Shown: positions 7,488-16,721, numbered from the stretch's first letter. The stretch: DNA of 64,000 nucleotides from an uncultured Rhodospirillaceae bacterium (GCA_937927415.1 CALBDS010000053.1:186001-250000); one strand, 5' to 3'. Translations and numbers: made by a program. Notes: a model not told the origin generated them from the letters alone.

Positions 7488-8609
7488 TCAGGCCGCGTGG
7501 TCGCGGAAGCGGCCATAGGTGTAATGGGCGGCACACGCCCCCTCCGCCGACACCATGCACGACCCCATGGGGTTTTCCGGGGTGCAGACGGTGCCGAACA
7601 GCTTGCAGTCGGCGGGGCGCTTCAGCCCGCGCAGAATGTCGGCGCAGGCACAGGCCTTGTGATCGGGCACGCTGGCCCCGGACAGGGGGAAATGCCGCTC
7701 GGCGTCGAAGGCGGCGAAGCCGTCGCGCAGGCGCAGGCCGCTGTCGGGCAGCGACCCCAGCCCGCGCCATTCGAAGCTGGGGCGGGTTTCGAACACCTGC
7801 GCCACCAGCGCCTGCGCCTTGGTGTTGCCGTCGCGGGTGACGGCACGGATGAACTGGTTCTCCACCACCGCCCGCCCGTCGTTGATCTGATGGATCAGCA
7901 TCAGGATCGACTGCATCACGTCCAGCGGCTCGAACCCCGACACCACCACCGGCTTGCGGCGGGTTTCGGCGAAATGTTCGTACGGGCGGCTGCCGATGAC
8001 GGTGGAGACGTGGGCCGGGCCGATGAAGGCATCCAGCGGCACCGTCGCCGCCTCTTCCGCGTTCAGGATGCCCTGGATGGCCGCGGGGGTCAGCACATGG
8101 TTGCAATAGACCAGGAAATTGGTCAGCCCCTTGGCCTGGGCGGTCAGGATGGCGACGGCGGTGGGGGGCGTGGTCGTCTCGAACCCGATGGCGAAGAACA
8201 CCACCCGGCGGCCGGGGTTGGCCTCCGCAATCTTCACCGCGTCCTGGGTGGACAGCACCATGCGCACGTCGGCGCCGTCGGCCTTGGCCTTCAGCAGCGA
8301 CAGACGCCCCGATCCCGGCACCCGCATCACGTCGCCATAGGTGCACAGGATCACCCCCGGCTGGCGGGCGATGGCGATGGCGTCGTCGATCCGCCCCACC
8401 GGCAGCACGCACACCGGGCACCCCGGCCCGTGGATCAACTGGACATTGGCCGGCAACAGGTCGGGGATGCCGTAGCGGGCGATGGCGTGGGTGTGGCCGC
8501 CGCAGAATTCCATGATGCGGTACGCCCGATCAGGCCGCACCGCCCGCGCGATGGCATCGCCCAGGGAACGGGCCAGACCGGCGTCACGGAATTCATCGAC
8601 GTACTTCAT
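7488..8609 (-). CDS. hypD: Hydrogenase maturation factor HypD
   Basis: HypD works with HypC to carry the Fe(CN)2CO group to NiFe hydrogenase large subunits. The 373-residue product (ATG 8609, MKYVDEFRD, GAGGA 9 nt upstream) has all family hallmarks: CGGHTHA, GPGCPVC, IGFETTTPP, and the C-terminal cysteines of the 4Fe-4S site (ACACADILRG and CTPENPMGSC). Length is normal. It is an orphan here: no hypC, hypE, hypF or hydrogenase gene is adjacent on either side. It follows the HD-GYP gene at about 120 bp on the same strand. Confidence 0.95.
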   Translation of the reverse strand: MKYVDEFRDAGLARSLGDAIARAVRPDRAYRIMEFCGGHTHAIARYGIPDLLPANVQLIHGPGCPVCVLPVGRIDDAIAIARQPGVILCTYGDVMRVPGSGRLSLLKAKADGADVRMVLSTQDAVKIAEANPGRRVVFFAIGFETTTPPTAVAILTAQAKGLTNFLVYCNHVLTPAAIQGILNAEEAATVPLDAFIGPAHVSTVIGSRPYEHFAETRRKPVVVSGFEPLDVMQSILMLIHQINDGRAVVENQFIRAVTRDGNTKAQALVAQVFETRPSFEWRGLGSLPDSGLRLRDGFAAFDAERHFPLSGASVPDHKACACADILRGLKRPADCKLFGTVCTPENPMGSCMVSAEGACAAHYTYGRFRDHAA

Positions 8610-8624
8610 GGGGGCGGTCCTCGG

Positions 8625-8660
8625 CGTCAAGCGGGCGGTATCAAGCGGGCGGCATCAAGC
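8625..8660. repeat. Short tandem repeat (tcaagcgggcggy, about 2.5 copies)
   Basis: The unit tcaagcgggcggta/ca is repeated in direct orientation between the HD-GYP gene and hypD, just upstream of the hypD ribosome site. It is probably a small slippage repeat. Confidence 0.5.
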
Positions 8661-8731
8661 GGATGTGCTGACCCGCAGTTGGCCGCAAACCCGCGGGATG
8701 GCGCGTTGATCCGCATCAAGTGCTGCCGGAT

Positions 8732-10015
8732 TTAGGCTACGGTGAAGTAACGCCGGGTCACGCTTTCCAGTTCCGCTTCCAGGGCTGCGTCGCCGGTGAC
8801 GCCATAGGCGTCGTACAGGCCGGCGGCGATGCCGAGGAAGGTGGACAGCAGGGCGGGATCGAAATGGCGCCCGCCCTGTTCCGCCAGCATCGCCGTCGCC
8901 CGGTCGAAGGGGAACGGTTCCTTGTACGGCCGGCGGGATGTCAGGGCGTCGAACACATCGGCGATGGCGAAGACGCGGGCGGCGACGGGAATGTCGTTCC
9001 CCGCCACGCCGCGGGGATAGCCGGTGCCGTCGTATTTCTCATGGTGGCCGCACACCATGGGGGCGGCGTCCTCCAGCCACGCCGCACGGGCGATGATGTC
9101 GCCGCCGTGCCCGACGTGGGTCTTCATCTCCTCGAACTCCTCCGGCGTCAGCTTGCCGGGCTTCAGCAGGATGGCATCGCGGATGGCGATCTTGCCGACA
9201 TCGTGCAGGAACGCCCCCTTGATGAGCGCGCGGATGGTGGCGGCGGGCAGGCCGGCGGCCTCCGCCAGGCGCACGGCGTAGAGGGTGACGCGGTAATTGT
9301 GCGATCCGGTGTCGCTGTCGCGCTTGGCGATGGCGGTGCCCAGCAGGGTCAGCGTGTCGATGTTGGTGCGCAGCAGCCGTTCCGACAGCGTGACCAGATG
9401 GCGGTTGAACGTGATCACCGCCGGCAGCAGGAACAGGGTGGTGGTGATGCTGCCCCCCAGCACGATCAGCACCGTCTGCATCATCCGGCCGCGGATCTCC
9501 TCCAGCCGGGTTTCCTCCACCTGATAGATGCCTTCGAAATAGGCCGCACGCCCGTCCGGCCCGGCGATGGGGGTGACGATGCGCAAGAACAGCTCCTTGC
9601 CCAGGATCACCTTGTCCAGCAGCGGCTTTTCATCCGGGTTGGTGAAGCGGTGGGGGAGGGCCTCGAACGCCTTTTCCACCCGCCCGCCGCCGGACAGGGC
9701 GGCTTCGGCCAGGGTGTGGCGGTTGTGATCGTAGATTTCCGCGACCAGGAAATGGCCGTCCATTTCCAGATCGCGGGATTCCAGGAACCGTTCCAGATGC
9801 TGCGTCAGCATGGCCCGGCCGGCGTCGTCGGCCGGGCCGAGGCTGTCGCGGTAGCGGCGGGCGAAGGTGTTGGCCTCGTCCATCGCCAGCGCGATGCTGG
9901 CCCGGTCGATCCGCTCGCTTTCCACGGCCAGGGTGATCCCGGCCATGATGACCAGCGCCGCCAGGGATGCCAGCAGGATGCGCAGGGCGAAGCTGCGGTA
10001 GAGCCGGGGCAGCAC
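8732..10015 (-). CDS. Membrane HD-GYP domain protein (putative cyclic-di-GMP phosphodiesterase)
   Basis: The 427-residue product has a membrane span at about 13-30, an extracytoplasmic sensor region, a second span at about 178-202, and a C-terminal HD-GYP domain. The HD motif is HDVGKIAI (about 270) and the GYP motif is HHEKYDGTGYPRG (about 322), both intact, so the enzyme should hydrolyse cyclic-di-GMP. It starts 5 bp after the hemB stop, so the two are co-transcribed. The sensor ligand cannot be told from sequence. Confidence 0.9.
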   Translation of the reverse strand: MLPRLYRSFALRILLASLAALVIMAGITLAVESERIDRASIALAMDEANTFARRYRDSLGPADDAGRAMLTQHLERFLESRDLEMDGHFLVAEIYDHNRHTLAEAALSGGGRVEKAFEALPHRFTNPDEKPLLDKVILGKELFLRIVTPIAGPDGRAAYFEGIYQVEETRLEEIRGRMMQTVLIVLGGSITTTLFLLPAVITFNRHLVTLSERLLRTNIDTLTLLGTAIAKRDSDTGSHNYRVTLYAVRLAEAAGLPAATIRALIKGAFLHDVGKIAIRDAILLKPGKLTPEEFEEMKTHVGHGGDIIARAAWLEDAAPMVCGHHEKYDGTGYPRGVAGNDIPVAARVFAIADVFDALTSRRPYKEPFPFDRATAMLAEQGGRHFDPALLSTFLGIAAGLYDAYGVTGDAALEAELESVTRRYFTVA

Positions 10016-10020
10016 GCGGA

Positions 10021-11034
10021 TCAGCCCTGTTTCAGCAGCCGGGCGGCGTCGGGGGCGGCATAGGTCAGGATGGCATCGCTGCCGGCCCGCTTGAAGGCCA
10101 TCAGCGTTTCCATCAGCGCGTTTTCATAGTTCAGCCAGCCGTTGCCGGCGGCGGCGCGCAGCATCGCGTATTCCCCCGACACATGATAGGCGAAGGTGGG
10201 CACGCCATAGGTGTCCTTCACCCGGCGGATGATGTCGAGATAGGGCAGGCCCGGCTTCACCATCACCATGTCGGCCCCTTCGTTCAGGTCCAGCGCCACT
10301 TCGCGCAGGGCCTCTTCCGAATTGGCCGGGTCCATCTGATAGGTGCGCTTGTCGCCCTTGAGGAAGCCGCCGGAATTCACCGCGTCGCGGAACGGGCCGT
10401 AGAAGGCGGATGCGTATTTGGCGGCGTAGGAGCACACGCGGGTCAACTCGTGACCATTGGCGTCCAGCCGGTCGCGGATGGCGGCGATGCGCCCGTCCAT
10501 CATGTCCGACGGGGCCACGATGTCGGCGCCGGCCTCGGCCTGGGACAGGGCCTGGAGCGCCAGCACCTCGACCGTTTCATCGTTCAGGATGCGGCCGCCG
10601 CGCACGATGCCGTCGTGGCCGTGGCTGGTGTAGGGGTCCAGCGCCACGTCGCACAGCAGGCCGATGTCGGGCACCGCCTTTTTGATGGCGCGGATGGCGG
10701 TGTTCATCAGGTTGTCGGGGCGGTAGGACTCGGCCCCGTCCTCCGACTTCAGCGCCGCCGGGACCACGGGGAACAGGGCGATGCAGGCAATGCCCAGGTC
10801 GCGGGCGGCGGCCACCGCCTCCGTCGCCAGATCGATGGTCATGCGCTCCACGCCGGGCATGGAGGTCACGGCCTCGCGCCGGTTTTCGCCGTCGATGACG
10901 AACACCGGCCAGATCAGGTCATCCACCGACAGCCGGTTCTCGGCCACCAGACGGCGGGTCCAGGCGTCGGCACGGTTACGGCGCAGGCGCGTGCGGGGAA
11001 AGGCGCCCAGGGCGCCGTAAGCGGAAGCGGGCAT
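10021..11034 (-). CDS. hemB: Delta-aminolevulinic acid dehydratase (porphobilinogen synthase)
   Basis: HemB condenses two 5-aminolevulinate molecules to porphobilinogen in tetrapyrrole synthesis. The 337-residue product has the two active-site Lys regions (CSYAAKYASAFYG and MVMVKPGLPYLD). The metal-binding stretch reads CDVALDPYTSHGHDG; Asp replaces the Cys ligands of zinc-type enzymes, which is the Mg-dependent type known from alphaproteobacteria. It is the upstream gene of a hemB/HD-GYP operon. Confidence 0.96.
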   Translation of the reverse strand: MPASAYGALGAFPRTRLRRNRADAWTRRLVAENRLSVDDLIWPVFVIDGENRREAVTSMPGVERMTIDLATEAVAAARDLGIACIALFPVVPAALKSEDGAESYRPDNLMNTAIRAIKKAVPDIGLLCDVALDPYTSHGHDGIVRGGRILNDETVEVLALQALSQAEAGADIVAPSDMMDGRIAAIRDRLDANGHELTRVCSYAAKYASAFYGPFRDAVNSGGFLKGDKRTYQMDPANSEEALREVALDLNEGADMVMVKPGLPYLDIIRRVKDTYGVPTFAYHVSGEYAMLRAAAGNGWLNYENALMETLMAFKRAGSDAILTYAAPDAARLLKQG

Positions 11035-11100
11035 GGAACTTCACGAACGGTTGCAGGACCGGAAAACGGGGCGGATGTTACGCCCGCCGGTGCGTCAACC

Positions 11101-11964
11101 TCAAGCCGTCCGCATGTCCGCGGGGCGAAAACCTGCGTCCTGATGGACGAGGGTCCAGCGGTCCCCGTCGCGGTGGTAGCGTGACAGCGGTCCCGGCGTG
11201 AAAAAGGCGCCGTCCCATGACCGCACCTCCAGCGTCACGGTATGGGCGCCGTCCTCGCGGCCGATCACGATCCGGTTGTAGGCGTTGGCCTCGTTGCGCC
11301 GGCGGGTGGAGGTGGCGGTGGACGCCTGCGCCACCAGAATCGACCGGGCCACCTGGGTGTGGTGGGTCATGATGTCGCCGCTGTAGGCCCGGTGCAGGTG
11401 ACCGGCCAGCACCAGATCGACGCCGCACGCCTCCAGCATCGGCACCACCAGCCGGTGGCGCCCCACCAGCCGGGTGGCGGGGGCGTCGGGCGGCGGCAGG
11501 AACGGGTGGTGGGTGAACAGGATCTTGAACACCGTCGGCGGCAGGGCGCCGAACACCTCCTGTATGCGGGCGATCTGGATCTGGTTCAGCCGGCCTTCGG
11601 AAAAATCCAGAATGGCCGAGCGTGCGGTGTTCAGCCCCAGGACGGCGATCTCCGCGTCCACATGCACGGGGCTGAGGTCGCGGCTGATGTAGTGGCGGTA
11701 CAGCCTCAGCGGGCTGGTGAAGCGCAAAAAGACATTATAGACGGGAATGTCGTGGTTGCCCGGCACCACCATCACCGGAAACGGCAGCCGTTCCAGAAAG
11801 GCGCGGGCCTGACGGAAATGGCTGTCCTTGGCCCGCTGCACCAGATCACCGGAAATCACCACCATGTCGGGGGCGACCCGCATCAGATCGGCCACCAGAC
11901 CTTCGACCACCAGCCGGTCGATCCGTCCGAAATGCAGGTCGGAGATGTGGGCGACAGTCCTCAT
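11101..11964 (-). CDS. Metallophosphoesterase (calcineurin-like)
   Basis: The 287-residue product starts at ATG 11964 (MRTVAHISDLHFG). The dinuclear-metal motifs are all visible: DLHFG, GDLVQ, PGNHD, THHPF and AGHLHRAY. It belongs to the Icc/CpdA-like phosphodiesterase group; substrate unknown. It begins 14 bp after the stop of the lipid-kinase gene on the same strand, so a linked role in lipid or nucleotide phosphate turnover is possible. The frame remains open upstream, but that part only shadows the lipid kinase. Confidence 0.9.
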   Translation of the reverse strand: MRTVAHISDLHFGRIDRLVVEGLVADLMRVAPDMVVISGDLVQRAKDSHFRQARAFLERLPFPVMVVPGNHDIPVYNVFLRFTSPLRLYRHYISRDLSPVHVDAEIAVLGLNTARSAILDFSEGRLNQIQIARIQEVFGALPPTVFKILFTHHPFLPPPDAPATRLVGRHRLVVPMLEACGVDLVLAGHLHRAYSGDIMTHHTQVARSILVAQASTATSTRRRNEANAYNRIVIGREDGAHTVTLEVRSWDGAFFTPGPLSRYHRDGDRWTLVHQDAGFRPADMRTA

Positions 11965-11978
11965 GAACGCCGTTTCCG

Positions 11979-12914
11979 TCAGGGTTGGGCGGCCACCGGG
12001 GCCGCCTGCGGCATCAGCACCCGCAGCGCGCGGGGCCGGATGCGGTAGACCAGCGGCGGGGTCAGCCGGCGGACCTCCCCGTCGTTGGCGACGCGCAGAT
12101 GGCGGCGGCGGCTGTGCACGGTCAGGCCCGCCGTCTGGAAGGCGTCCAGCTCCTGATCCTGCTGCCAGGTGCCCAGCATCATCTTCCCCAGCAACCGCAG
12201 CATGCCCCAGGCGTTCCGGTGATGGGCGACATAGACGCCCAGCGTGCCGGAATCCAGCACCGTCCGCCGCACCACCGGGCCGAATCCGTGGGCATAGGGA
12301 TTGTTGGACACCGCGAGAATCGGGGTGCGCACCCGCCGCGGTGCTTGCAGCGCGCCATCCCCGGACCTCAGGTCCAGCCGCACATCGACGATGGGCAGGC
12401 GGTACAGACCCTTGACCATCGCCAGCCCCATCGCCGGCCATTTGCGCAGGCCGTGGCGGCTGCGCTGGCGTTCGCGTTCCTGCACCATCGTGGGGTACAG
12501 CCCCAGGACCGAGGTGTTGAGGAAGATTTCCCCGTTCACCTCGCCCACATCGATGGCGCCGACCATGCCGGCGGCCAGGGCGGCGGCGGCCTCGGCCAGG
12601 TCCGTGGGCGTGTTCAGGTCGCGGGTCAGCAGATTCATGGTGCCCAGCGGCAGGAACCCCACCGTCTTGCCGCTGGGCAGCAGGGTGTTGACCGCGGTGG
12701 CGATGGTGCCGTCGCCGCCGCCGACCACCACCACCTCGGCGTCGGAACGGGCGGCGGCTTCCAGCAGGGGACGGCAGCCGGGGCCGTCGGCCCCTTCCAC
12801 CGTCACCTCCGCCCCCTGGGCCTGAAAGGCGGCGTGGATGACGGCCGCGGTTTCCGCAAAGGGAAGCCCGGCCAGGGTTCCGGCCTGTCGGTTCAGGATG
12901 ACGGCGATCTTCAT
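11979..12914 (-). CDS. Diacylglycerol/lipid kinase family protein (YegS/DgkB type)
   Basis: The 311-residue product has the DAGK catalytic domain at residues 1-130: MKIAVILNRQAG, the nucleotide-binding VVVGGGDGTI, and LPLGTMNLL. The C-terminal beta-rich domain follows. Such proteins phosphorylate diacylglycerol, sphingoid or related lipids; the substrate cannot be assigned. It probably forms an operon with the downstream metallophosphoesterase. Confidence 0.9.
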   Translation of the reverse strand: MKIAVILNRQAGTLAGLPFAETAAVIHAAFQAQGAEVTVEGADGPGCRPLLEAAARSDAEVVVVGGGDGTIATAVNTLLPSGKTVGFLPLGTMNLLTRDLNTPTDLAEAAAALAAGMVGAIDVGEVNGEIFLNTSVLGLYPTMVQERERQRSRHGLRKWPAMGLAMVKGLYRLPIVDVRLDLRSGDGALQAPRRVRTPILAVSNNPYAHGFGPVVRRTVLDSGTLGVYVAHHRNAWGMLRLLGKMMLGTWQQDQELDAFQTAGLTVHSRRRHLRVANDGEVRRLTPPLVYRIRPRALRVLMPQAAPVAAQP

Positions 12915-13031
12915 GCCGGGATCTCGCGCGGTTGGGCCGTTTCGCCGAAGGGGCGGCCGGGGAATGAACGTTGCATGTGGGATGGTGCCCCGATCCTGTC
13001 CAGAGGGGCAACCCCACCGCCATCATCCTGT

Positions 13032-13079
13032 CGGAACCCCCCAGCCGGAACCCCCAGCCGGAACCCCCAGCTGGAACCG
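13032..13079. repeat. Tandem 12-13 bp repeat, four copies
   Basis: The unit cggaacccccagc recurs four times with small changes (13032-13079) in the 463-bp gap between the lipid kinase and the MarR gene. It is too short and lacks spacers, so it is not CRISPR. Confidence 0.7.
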
Positions 13080-13252
13080 TTGAATCGCAGCCCGCGATTG
13101 CCGGCGAGGGAATGCACGATGCGGTTGCATGTCACGGAACGGCAAAAGGCTTGTGTTCCGGGTGGCGAATATAGTCTCTTGCACTATGGGAGGCGTGTGT
13201 CGGGATATCGGCCCCCCAGCACTTGACCATGGGCGGATGGTTCCGATGCTTA

Positions 13253-13279
13253 ATTGACATTATTGAGATGATTGTCCAA
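13253..13279. promoter_or_regulatory. Imperfect inverted repeat upstream of the MarR gene (possible operator)
   Basis: TTGACA and TGTCCAA flank about 13 bp in an AT-rich patch (13240-13315) ahead of the MarR gene. MarR proteins commonly bind such repeats at their own promoter. The rest of the 12915-13377 gap shows only the tandem repeat. Confidence 0.35.
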
Positions 13280-13377
13280 AAACGATGGGTTAATCTGTTT
13301 TTAAGCTATCCCGGCGCGGAACAGGGTTAATGATTGGTTACCCTGTTGCCGCCCGGTTCGAGCCAAAGGAGACCGCG

Positions 13378-13851
13378 GTGCGCAAACCCTACTACGAAAG
13401 CATTCTTCTCATCGAAAGGCTGCATCGCCATTTTCTGGAAGTGTTGAAAACGGAATTGGATCGTTTGGGCATCCAGGACATCAACAACGTCCAGAGCCTG
13501 ATCCTGTACAACATTGGCGAAGACGAGATGACGGTCGGCGAATTGACGGCGCGCGGCTATTATCTTGGCTCGAACGTGTCGTACAACGTCAAGAAAATGG
13601 TCGAGAACGGTTATCTGGTTCAGGAACGCTCGCCGCACGACCGCCGTTCGGTGCGTGTGCGCCTGTCGGACAAGGGCCTGGACCTGCGCGAGAAGATCAG
13701 CCAGATGTTCGAGCGCCATCTGGTGGCGCTGGACAAGGCCGGTTTCTCCGACGAGGAACTGACCAAGTGCAACGAAACCCTGCGCAAGCTGGAACGCTTC
13801 TGGTCGGCATCGCTCGACTACAGCGGCTTTCCAGTGAACACCGCCGCCTGA
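13378..13851 (+). CDS. MarR-family winged-helix regulator, LdtR-like
   Basis: The GTG at 13378 is preceded by AAAGGAG with 6-nt spacing, a far better start than ATG 13330; it gives 157 residues (MRKPYYESILLIERLHRHFL). The winged helix spans about 45-115 (LTARGYYLGSNVSYNVKKMV, then SPHDRRSVRVRLSDKG). It resembles LdtR of Rhizobiales, which controls L,D-transpeptidase and osmotic stress genes; in this lineage the targets are unknown. Envelope enzymes are frequent in the window but none is directly adjacent. A hairpin terminator follows. Confidence 0.85.
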   Translation: MRKPYYESILLIERLHRHFLEVLKTELDRLGIQDINNVQSLILYNIGEDEMTVGELTARGYYLGSNVSYNVKKMVENGYLVQERSPHDRRSVRVRLSDKGLDLREKISQMFERHLVALDKAGFSDEELTKCNETLRKLERFWSASLDYSGFPVNTAA

Positions 13852-13935
13852 TGCCGGGGATTTGACCCGGTTTTGAGCGGTTGGCCGGTTTTGAGTGATC
13901 GGTCTGAGTAAGCGGCTCCTTGGCTCCCGACGGCA

Positions 13936-13975
13936 CCCTGCGGATGACATATCCGCAGGGCGCTTTCGTTTTGCC
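13936..13975 (+). terminator. Terminator after the MarR gene
   Basis: Perfect 10-bp stem ccctgcggat/atccgcaggg (13936-13945 and 13951-13960), 5-nt loop, then cgctttcgtttt. Confidence 0.75.
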
Positions 13976-14010
13976 GGCCGTGCCGGATGTTGTCGCCGGA
14001 GTCGCGGCCG

Positions 14011-15129
14011 CTACAGGCCCAGAACCTCTTCCGCCGTGCGGAAGGGCAGGGATTGCGCCGCCGCCACCGCCTCACAGGTCAGAACGCCCCGGTGCACGTT
14101 CAGCCCGCGGCGCAGGTGCGGGTCGTTGGCCAGCGCCGTGCGGTATCCCTGATCGGCCAGCGCCAGCACGAAGGGCAAGGTGGCGTTGTTGAGGGCGAAG
14201 GTGGACGTGCGCGCCACCGCCCCCGGCATGTTCGCCACACAGTAATGCACCACCCCGTCCACCACATAGGTGGGATCGGCGTGGGTGGTCGGGTGGGAGG
14301 TTTCAAAGCATCCCCCCTGATCGATGGCCACATCGACCACCACCGCCCCGCGGGCCATGCGCGCCACCTGGGTGCGGCTGACCAGCTTGGGGGCTGCCGC
14401 ACCGGGCAGCAGCACCGCGCCGATCACCAGATCGGCGGCCAGCACCTGTTCCTCGATGGTGTCCACGGTGGCGGCCAGGGTCTGGATGGACGGGCCGAAC
14501 ATCTGGTCCAGTTCCTTCAGCCGCGGCAGGGAGCGGTCGAGCACCGTCACCCGCGCCCCCAGCCCCACGGCCATGCGCGCGGCGTTGGTGCCGACCACGC
14601 CGCCGCCCAGCACCGCCACCCGCGCCGCGGGCACACCGGGCACCCCGCCCAGCAGCACCCCGCGCCCGCCTTGCGCCTTTTCCAGGCAATGGGCGCCGGC
14701 CTGGACCGCCATGCGGCCAGCAACCTCGCTCATGGGGGCCAGCAGCGGCAGCCCGCCGCGGGCGTCGGTCACGGTTTCATAGGCGATGGCCACAGCGCCG
14801 GAATCCAGCAACAGCGCCGTCTGTTCGGGGTCGGGGGCCAGATGGAGATAGGTGAACAGCACCTGATCCGGGCGCAGCATCCGGCATTCGGTGGGTTGCG
14901 GCTCCTTCACCTTGACGATCATGTCGGCGGCGGCGAACACCGTGCCGGCGTCGGGGCCGATCTCGGCTCCGGCGGCCTGATACTGGTCGTCGTCCAGACC
15001 GATGGCGTGACCGGCGTTGGTTTCCACCAGCACGCGATGGCCATGGTGGGTCAGTTCCCGCACCGAGGCCGGGGTCAACCCCACGCGGTATTCGTGATTT
15101 TTGATTTCCTTGGGCACACCGATGAGCAT
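14011..15129 (-). CDS. ald: Alanine dehydrogenase
   Basis: Ald interconverts L-alanine and pyruvate with NAD+ and ammonia. The 372-residue product has the family N-terminus (MLIGVPKEIKNHEYRVGLTP), a catalytic His in FTYLHLAPD and the NAD-binding glycine motif VAVLGGGVVGTNAA (about 170). GGAGAGGGAATC precedes ATG 15129. It stands alone; no Lrp-type regulator is adjacent. Confidence 0.96.
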   Translation of the reverse strand: MLIGVPKEIKNHEYRVGLTPASVRELTHHGHRVLVETNAGHAIGLDDDQYQAAGAEIGPDAGTVFAAADMIVKVKEPQPTECRMLRPDQVLFTYLHLAPDPEQTALLLDSGAVAIAYETVTDARGGLPLLAPMSEVAGRMAVQAGAHCLEKAQGGRGVLLGGVPGVPAARVAVLGGGVVGTNAARMAVGLGARVTVLDRSLPRLKELDQMFGPSIQTLAATVDTIEEQVLAADLVIGAVLLPGAAAPKLVSRTQVARMARGAVVVDVAIDQGGCFETSHPTTHADPTYVVDGVVHYCVANMPGAVARTSTFALNNATLPFVLALADQGYRTALANDPHLRRGLNVHRGVLTCEAVAAAQSLPFRTAEEVLGL

Positions 15130-15355
15130 GATTCCCTCTCCGGTCGGGAGAGCGCGGGCGCGTGGCCCGGCGGCTCTGGCTGTAGGCCCTTCTCATTTAA
15201 GACGCCGGGGGCGCTTCGCCACCTCCGAAGCGGGGGGATGAAAAAACAAAAGAGTCCGGGGACCTTTCCGCAGGTGCCATGTTGGGTTCCTGTGCGGTGC
15301 CGCAAAAACGGGCCGCACGGGAATTCCCAACCGATCATCAGAAGCGGAGAAGGAT

Positions 15356-15859
15356 ATGGCTGTGGAAAAGGATATCGCCGCGGCGACAAAGGACACCGTC
15401 CACACCAGCGAAGCCGCCACACGCCGCGCCGCCGAGGCCGTCCGCCGCATGGCCGGCGAAACGGTGGGGCAGACGGCTTCCTACACGGCGGCGGCCGGGC
15501 AACGCGCCGGGGATCATGCCGCCCACCTGCTGAATGCCACCGCCGGGGCCGGCGGGATGATGGCGGAACAGGGACAGCGCGGTGTGGACGCCCTGACGCA
15601 GTACAACGCCGCCCTGATGGCGGGGATGCAGGATCTGTGGCAGGAATGGATCGCCTTTGGCCAGGAAACCATGGAACGCCGGATGGACGCCTGGTCCACG
15701 CTGCTGCGTGCCACCACCCCGCAGAATGCCTTTGCGGTGCAGAGCCAGTGGATGAAGGACGAAATGACCATCGCCCTCAACCGCGGCATCCGCATGAGCC
15801 AGATGGCGGCCACCGCGCTCCACAACGCCGCCGGCCGGGTTGACCCGCGCCAGCCGTAA
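15356..15859 (+). CDS. Phasin family protein
   Basis: The 167-residue, all-helical, Ala-rich protein has the phasin-type central region (LTQYNAALMAGMQDLWQEW, about 80-100) and a C-terminal stretch of amphipathic helix. Phasins coat polyhydroxyalkanoate granules, though some bind other partners. GGAGAAGG precedes ATG 15356. No PHA synthase or depolymerase is in the window. Confidence 0.85.
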   Translation: MAVEKDIAAATKDTVHTSEAATRRAAEAVRRMAGETVGQTASYTAAAGQRAGDHAAHLLNATAGAGGMMAEQGQRGVDALTQYNAALMAGMQDLWQEWIAFGQETMERRMDAWSTLLRATTPQNAFAVQSQWMKDEMTIALNRGIRMSQMAATALHNAAGRVDPRQP

Positions 15860-15866
15860 AGGCGGC

Positions 15867-16721
15867 TTAACCGTTGCCTGGCGACTGTTCGGGCACCAGC
15901 CAGTCCACCCGGCTGGTGCCGCCCGACACCGCCAGCCGTTCTTGGAGCACCGGCATCATCTCCGCCAGGGTTTCGTCGAGCCGCCAGGGCGGGTTGATGA
16001 TGACCATGCCGCAACCGTTCAGCCGCAGATGGGTGTCTTCGGGGTGGATGGTCAGTTCGGCGGTGAGGATGCGGGGGATGCCGCTGTCGGCCAGCGCCTC
16101 GTGAAAACGCCAGACCGCAGGCCGCTCCTTGATGGGATACCACAGGGCATAGATGCCGCCGGGCCAGCGTTTGTGCGTCCGCACCAGGGCGGCGGTCATG
16201 GTGGCGAATTCGTCCGGGGATTCAAAGGGCGGGTCGGTCAGCACCAGCCCGCGCTTCTCCGGCGGCGGCAGGTGCGCCCTCAGCGCCTGATAGCCATCCA
16301 TGTGGTGGACGGCGACGGCGCGGTCGCGGGCGAAAAGCTGTTTCAGCGTCTGCGCGTCCTGGGGGTGCAACTCCGCCAGGGTCATGCGGTCCTGTTCGCG
16401 CAGCAGGTGGCGCATCAGCAGCGGTGAGCCGGGATAGACCCGCAACACCCCGTCCGGGTTCAGCGCCTGCACCGCATCCAGATAGGGGGCAAGCGCCGGG
16501 TGGGGGCAGGGCCGTCCGAACAGCCGCCCGATGCCGTCGCGGTATTCCCCGGTGCGCTGGGCTTCATGCGCCGACAGGTCGTAGCGTCCGATGCCGGCGT
16601 GGGTGTCGAGAAGGCGGAAGGCCGCCGGCTTGGCCCGCAGATGGGTGACAGCCAGCGCCAGAACCGCGTGCTTCATCACATCGGCGAAATTGCCGGCATG
16701 ATAGATGTGGCGATAATTCAT
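15867..16721 (-). CDS. rlmJ: 23S rRNA (adenine-2030-N6)-methyltransferase RlmJ
   Basis: The start is ATG 16721 (MNYRHIYHAGNFADVMKHAV), which matches the conserved RlmJ N-terminus and gives 284 residues, the normal length. The N6-adenine methyltransferase motif DPPFE (VLTDPPFESPDEF) is present near residue 165. It acts on 23S rRNA A2030. The upstream frame is open but has no family similarity. It ends 7 bp from the convergent phasin gene. Confidence 0.93.
   Translation of the reverse strand: MNYRHIYHAGNFADVMKHAVLALAVTHLRAKPAAFRLLDTHAGIGRYDLSAHEAQRTGEYRDGIGRLFGRPCPHPALAPYLDAVQALNPDGVLRVYPGSPLLMRHLLREQDRMTLAELHPQDAQTLKQLFARDRAVAVHHMDGYQALRAHLPPPEKRGLVLTDPPFESPDEFATMTAALVRTHKRWPGGIYALWYPIKERPAVWRFHEALADSGIPRILTAELTIHPEDTHLRLNGCGMVIINPPWRLDETLAEMMPVLQERLAVSGGTSRVDWLVPEQSPGNG

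Noticed and set aside
11965..13026. N-terminal extension of the metallophosphoesterase by 354 residues
   Set aside because: The extension is the out-of-frame translation of the lipid-kinase gene; the family N-terminus starts at 11964.
13032..13079. Tandem repeats as a CRISPR array
   Set aside because: Units are 12-13 bp, directly joined without spacers, and no cas genes are near.
13126..13160. GGAAC elements near the MarR gene as EcfG promoters
   Set aside because: The minus-strand GGAAC to CGTT distance is 13 nt, and the plus strand has no CGTT at proper spacing.
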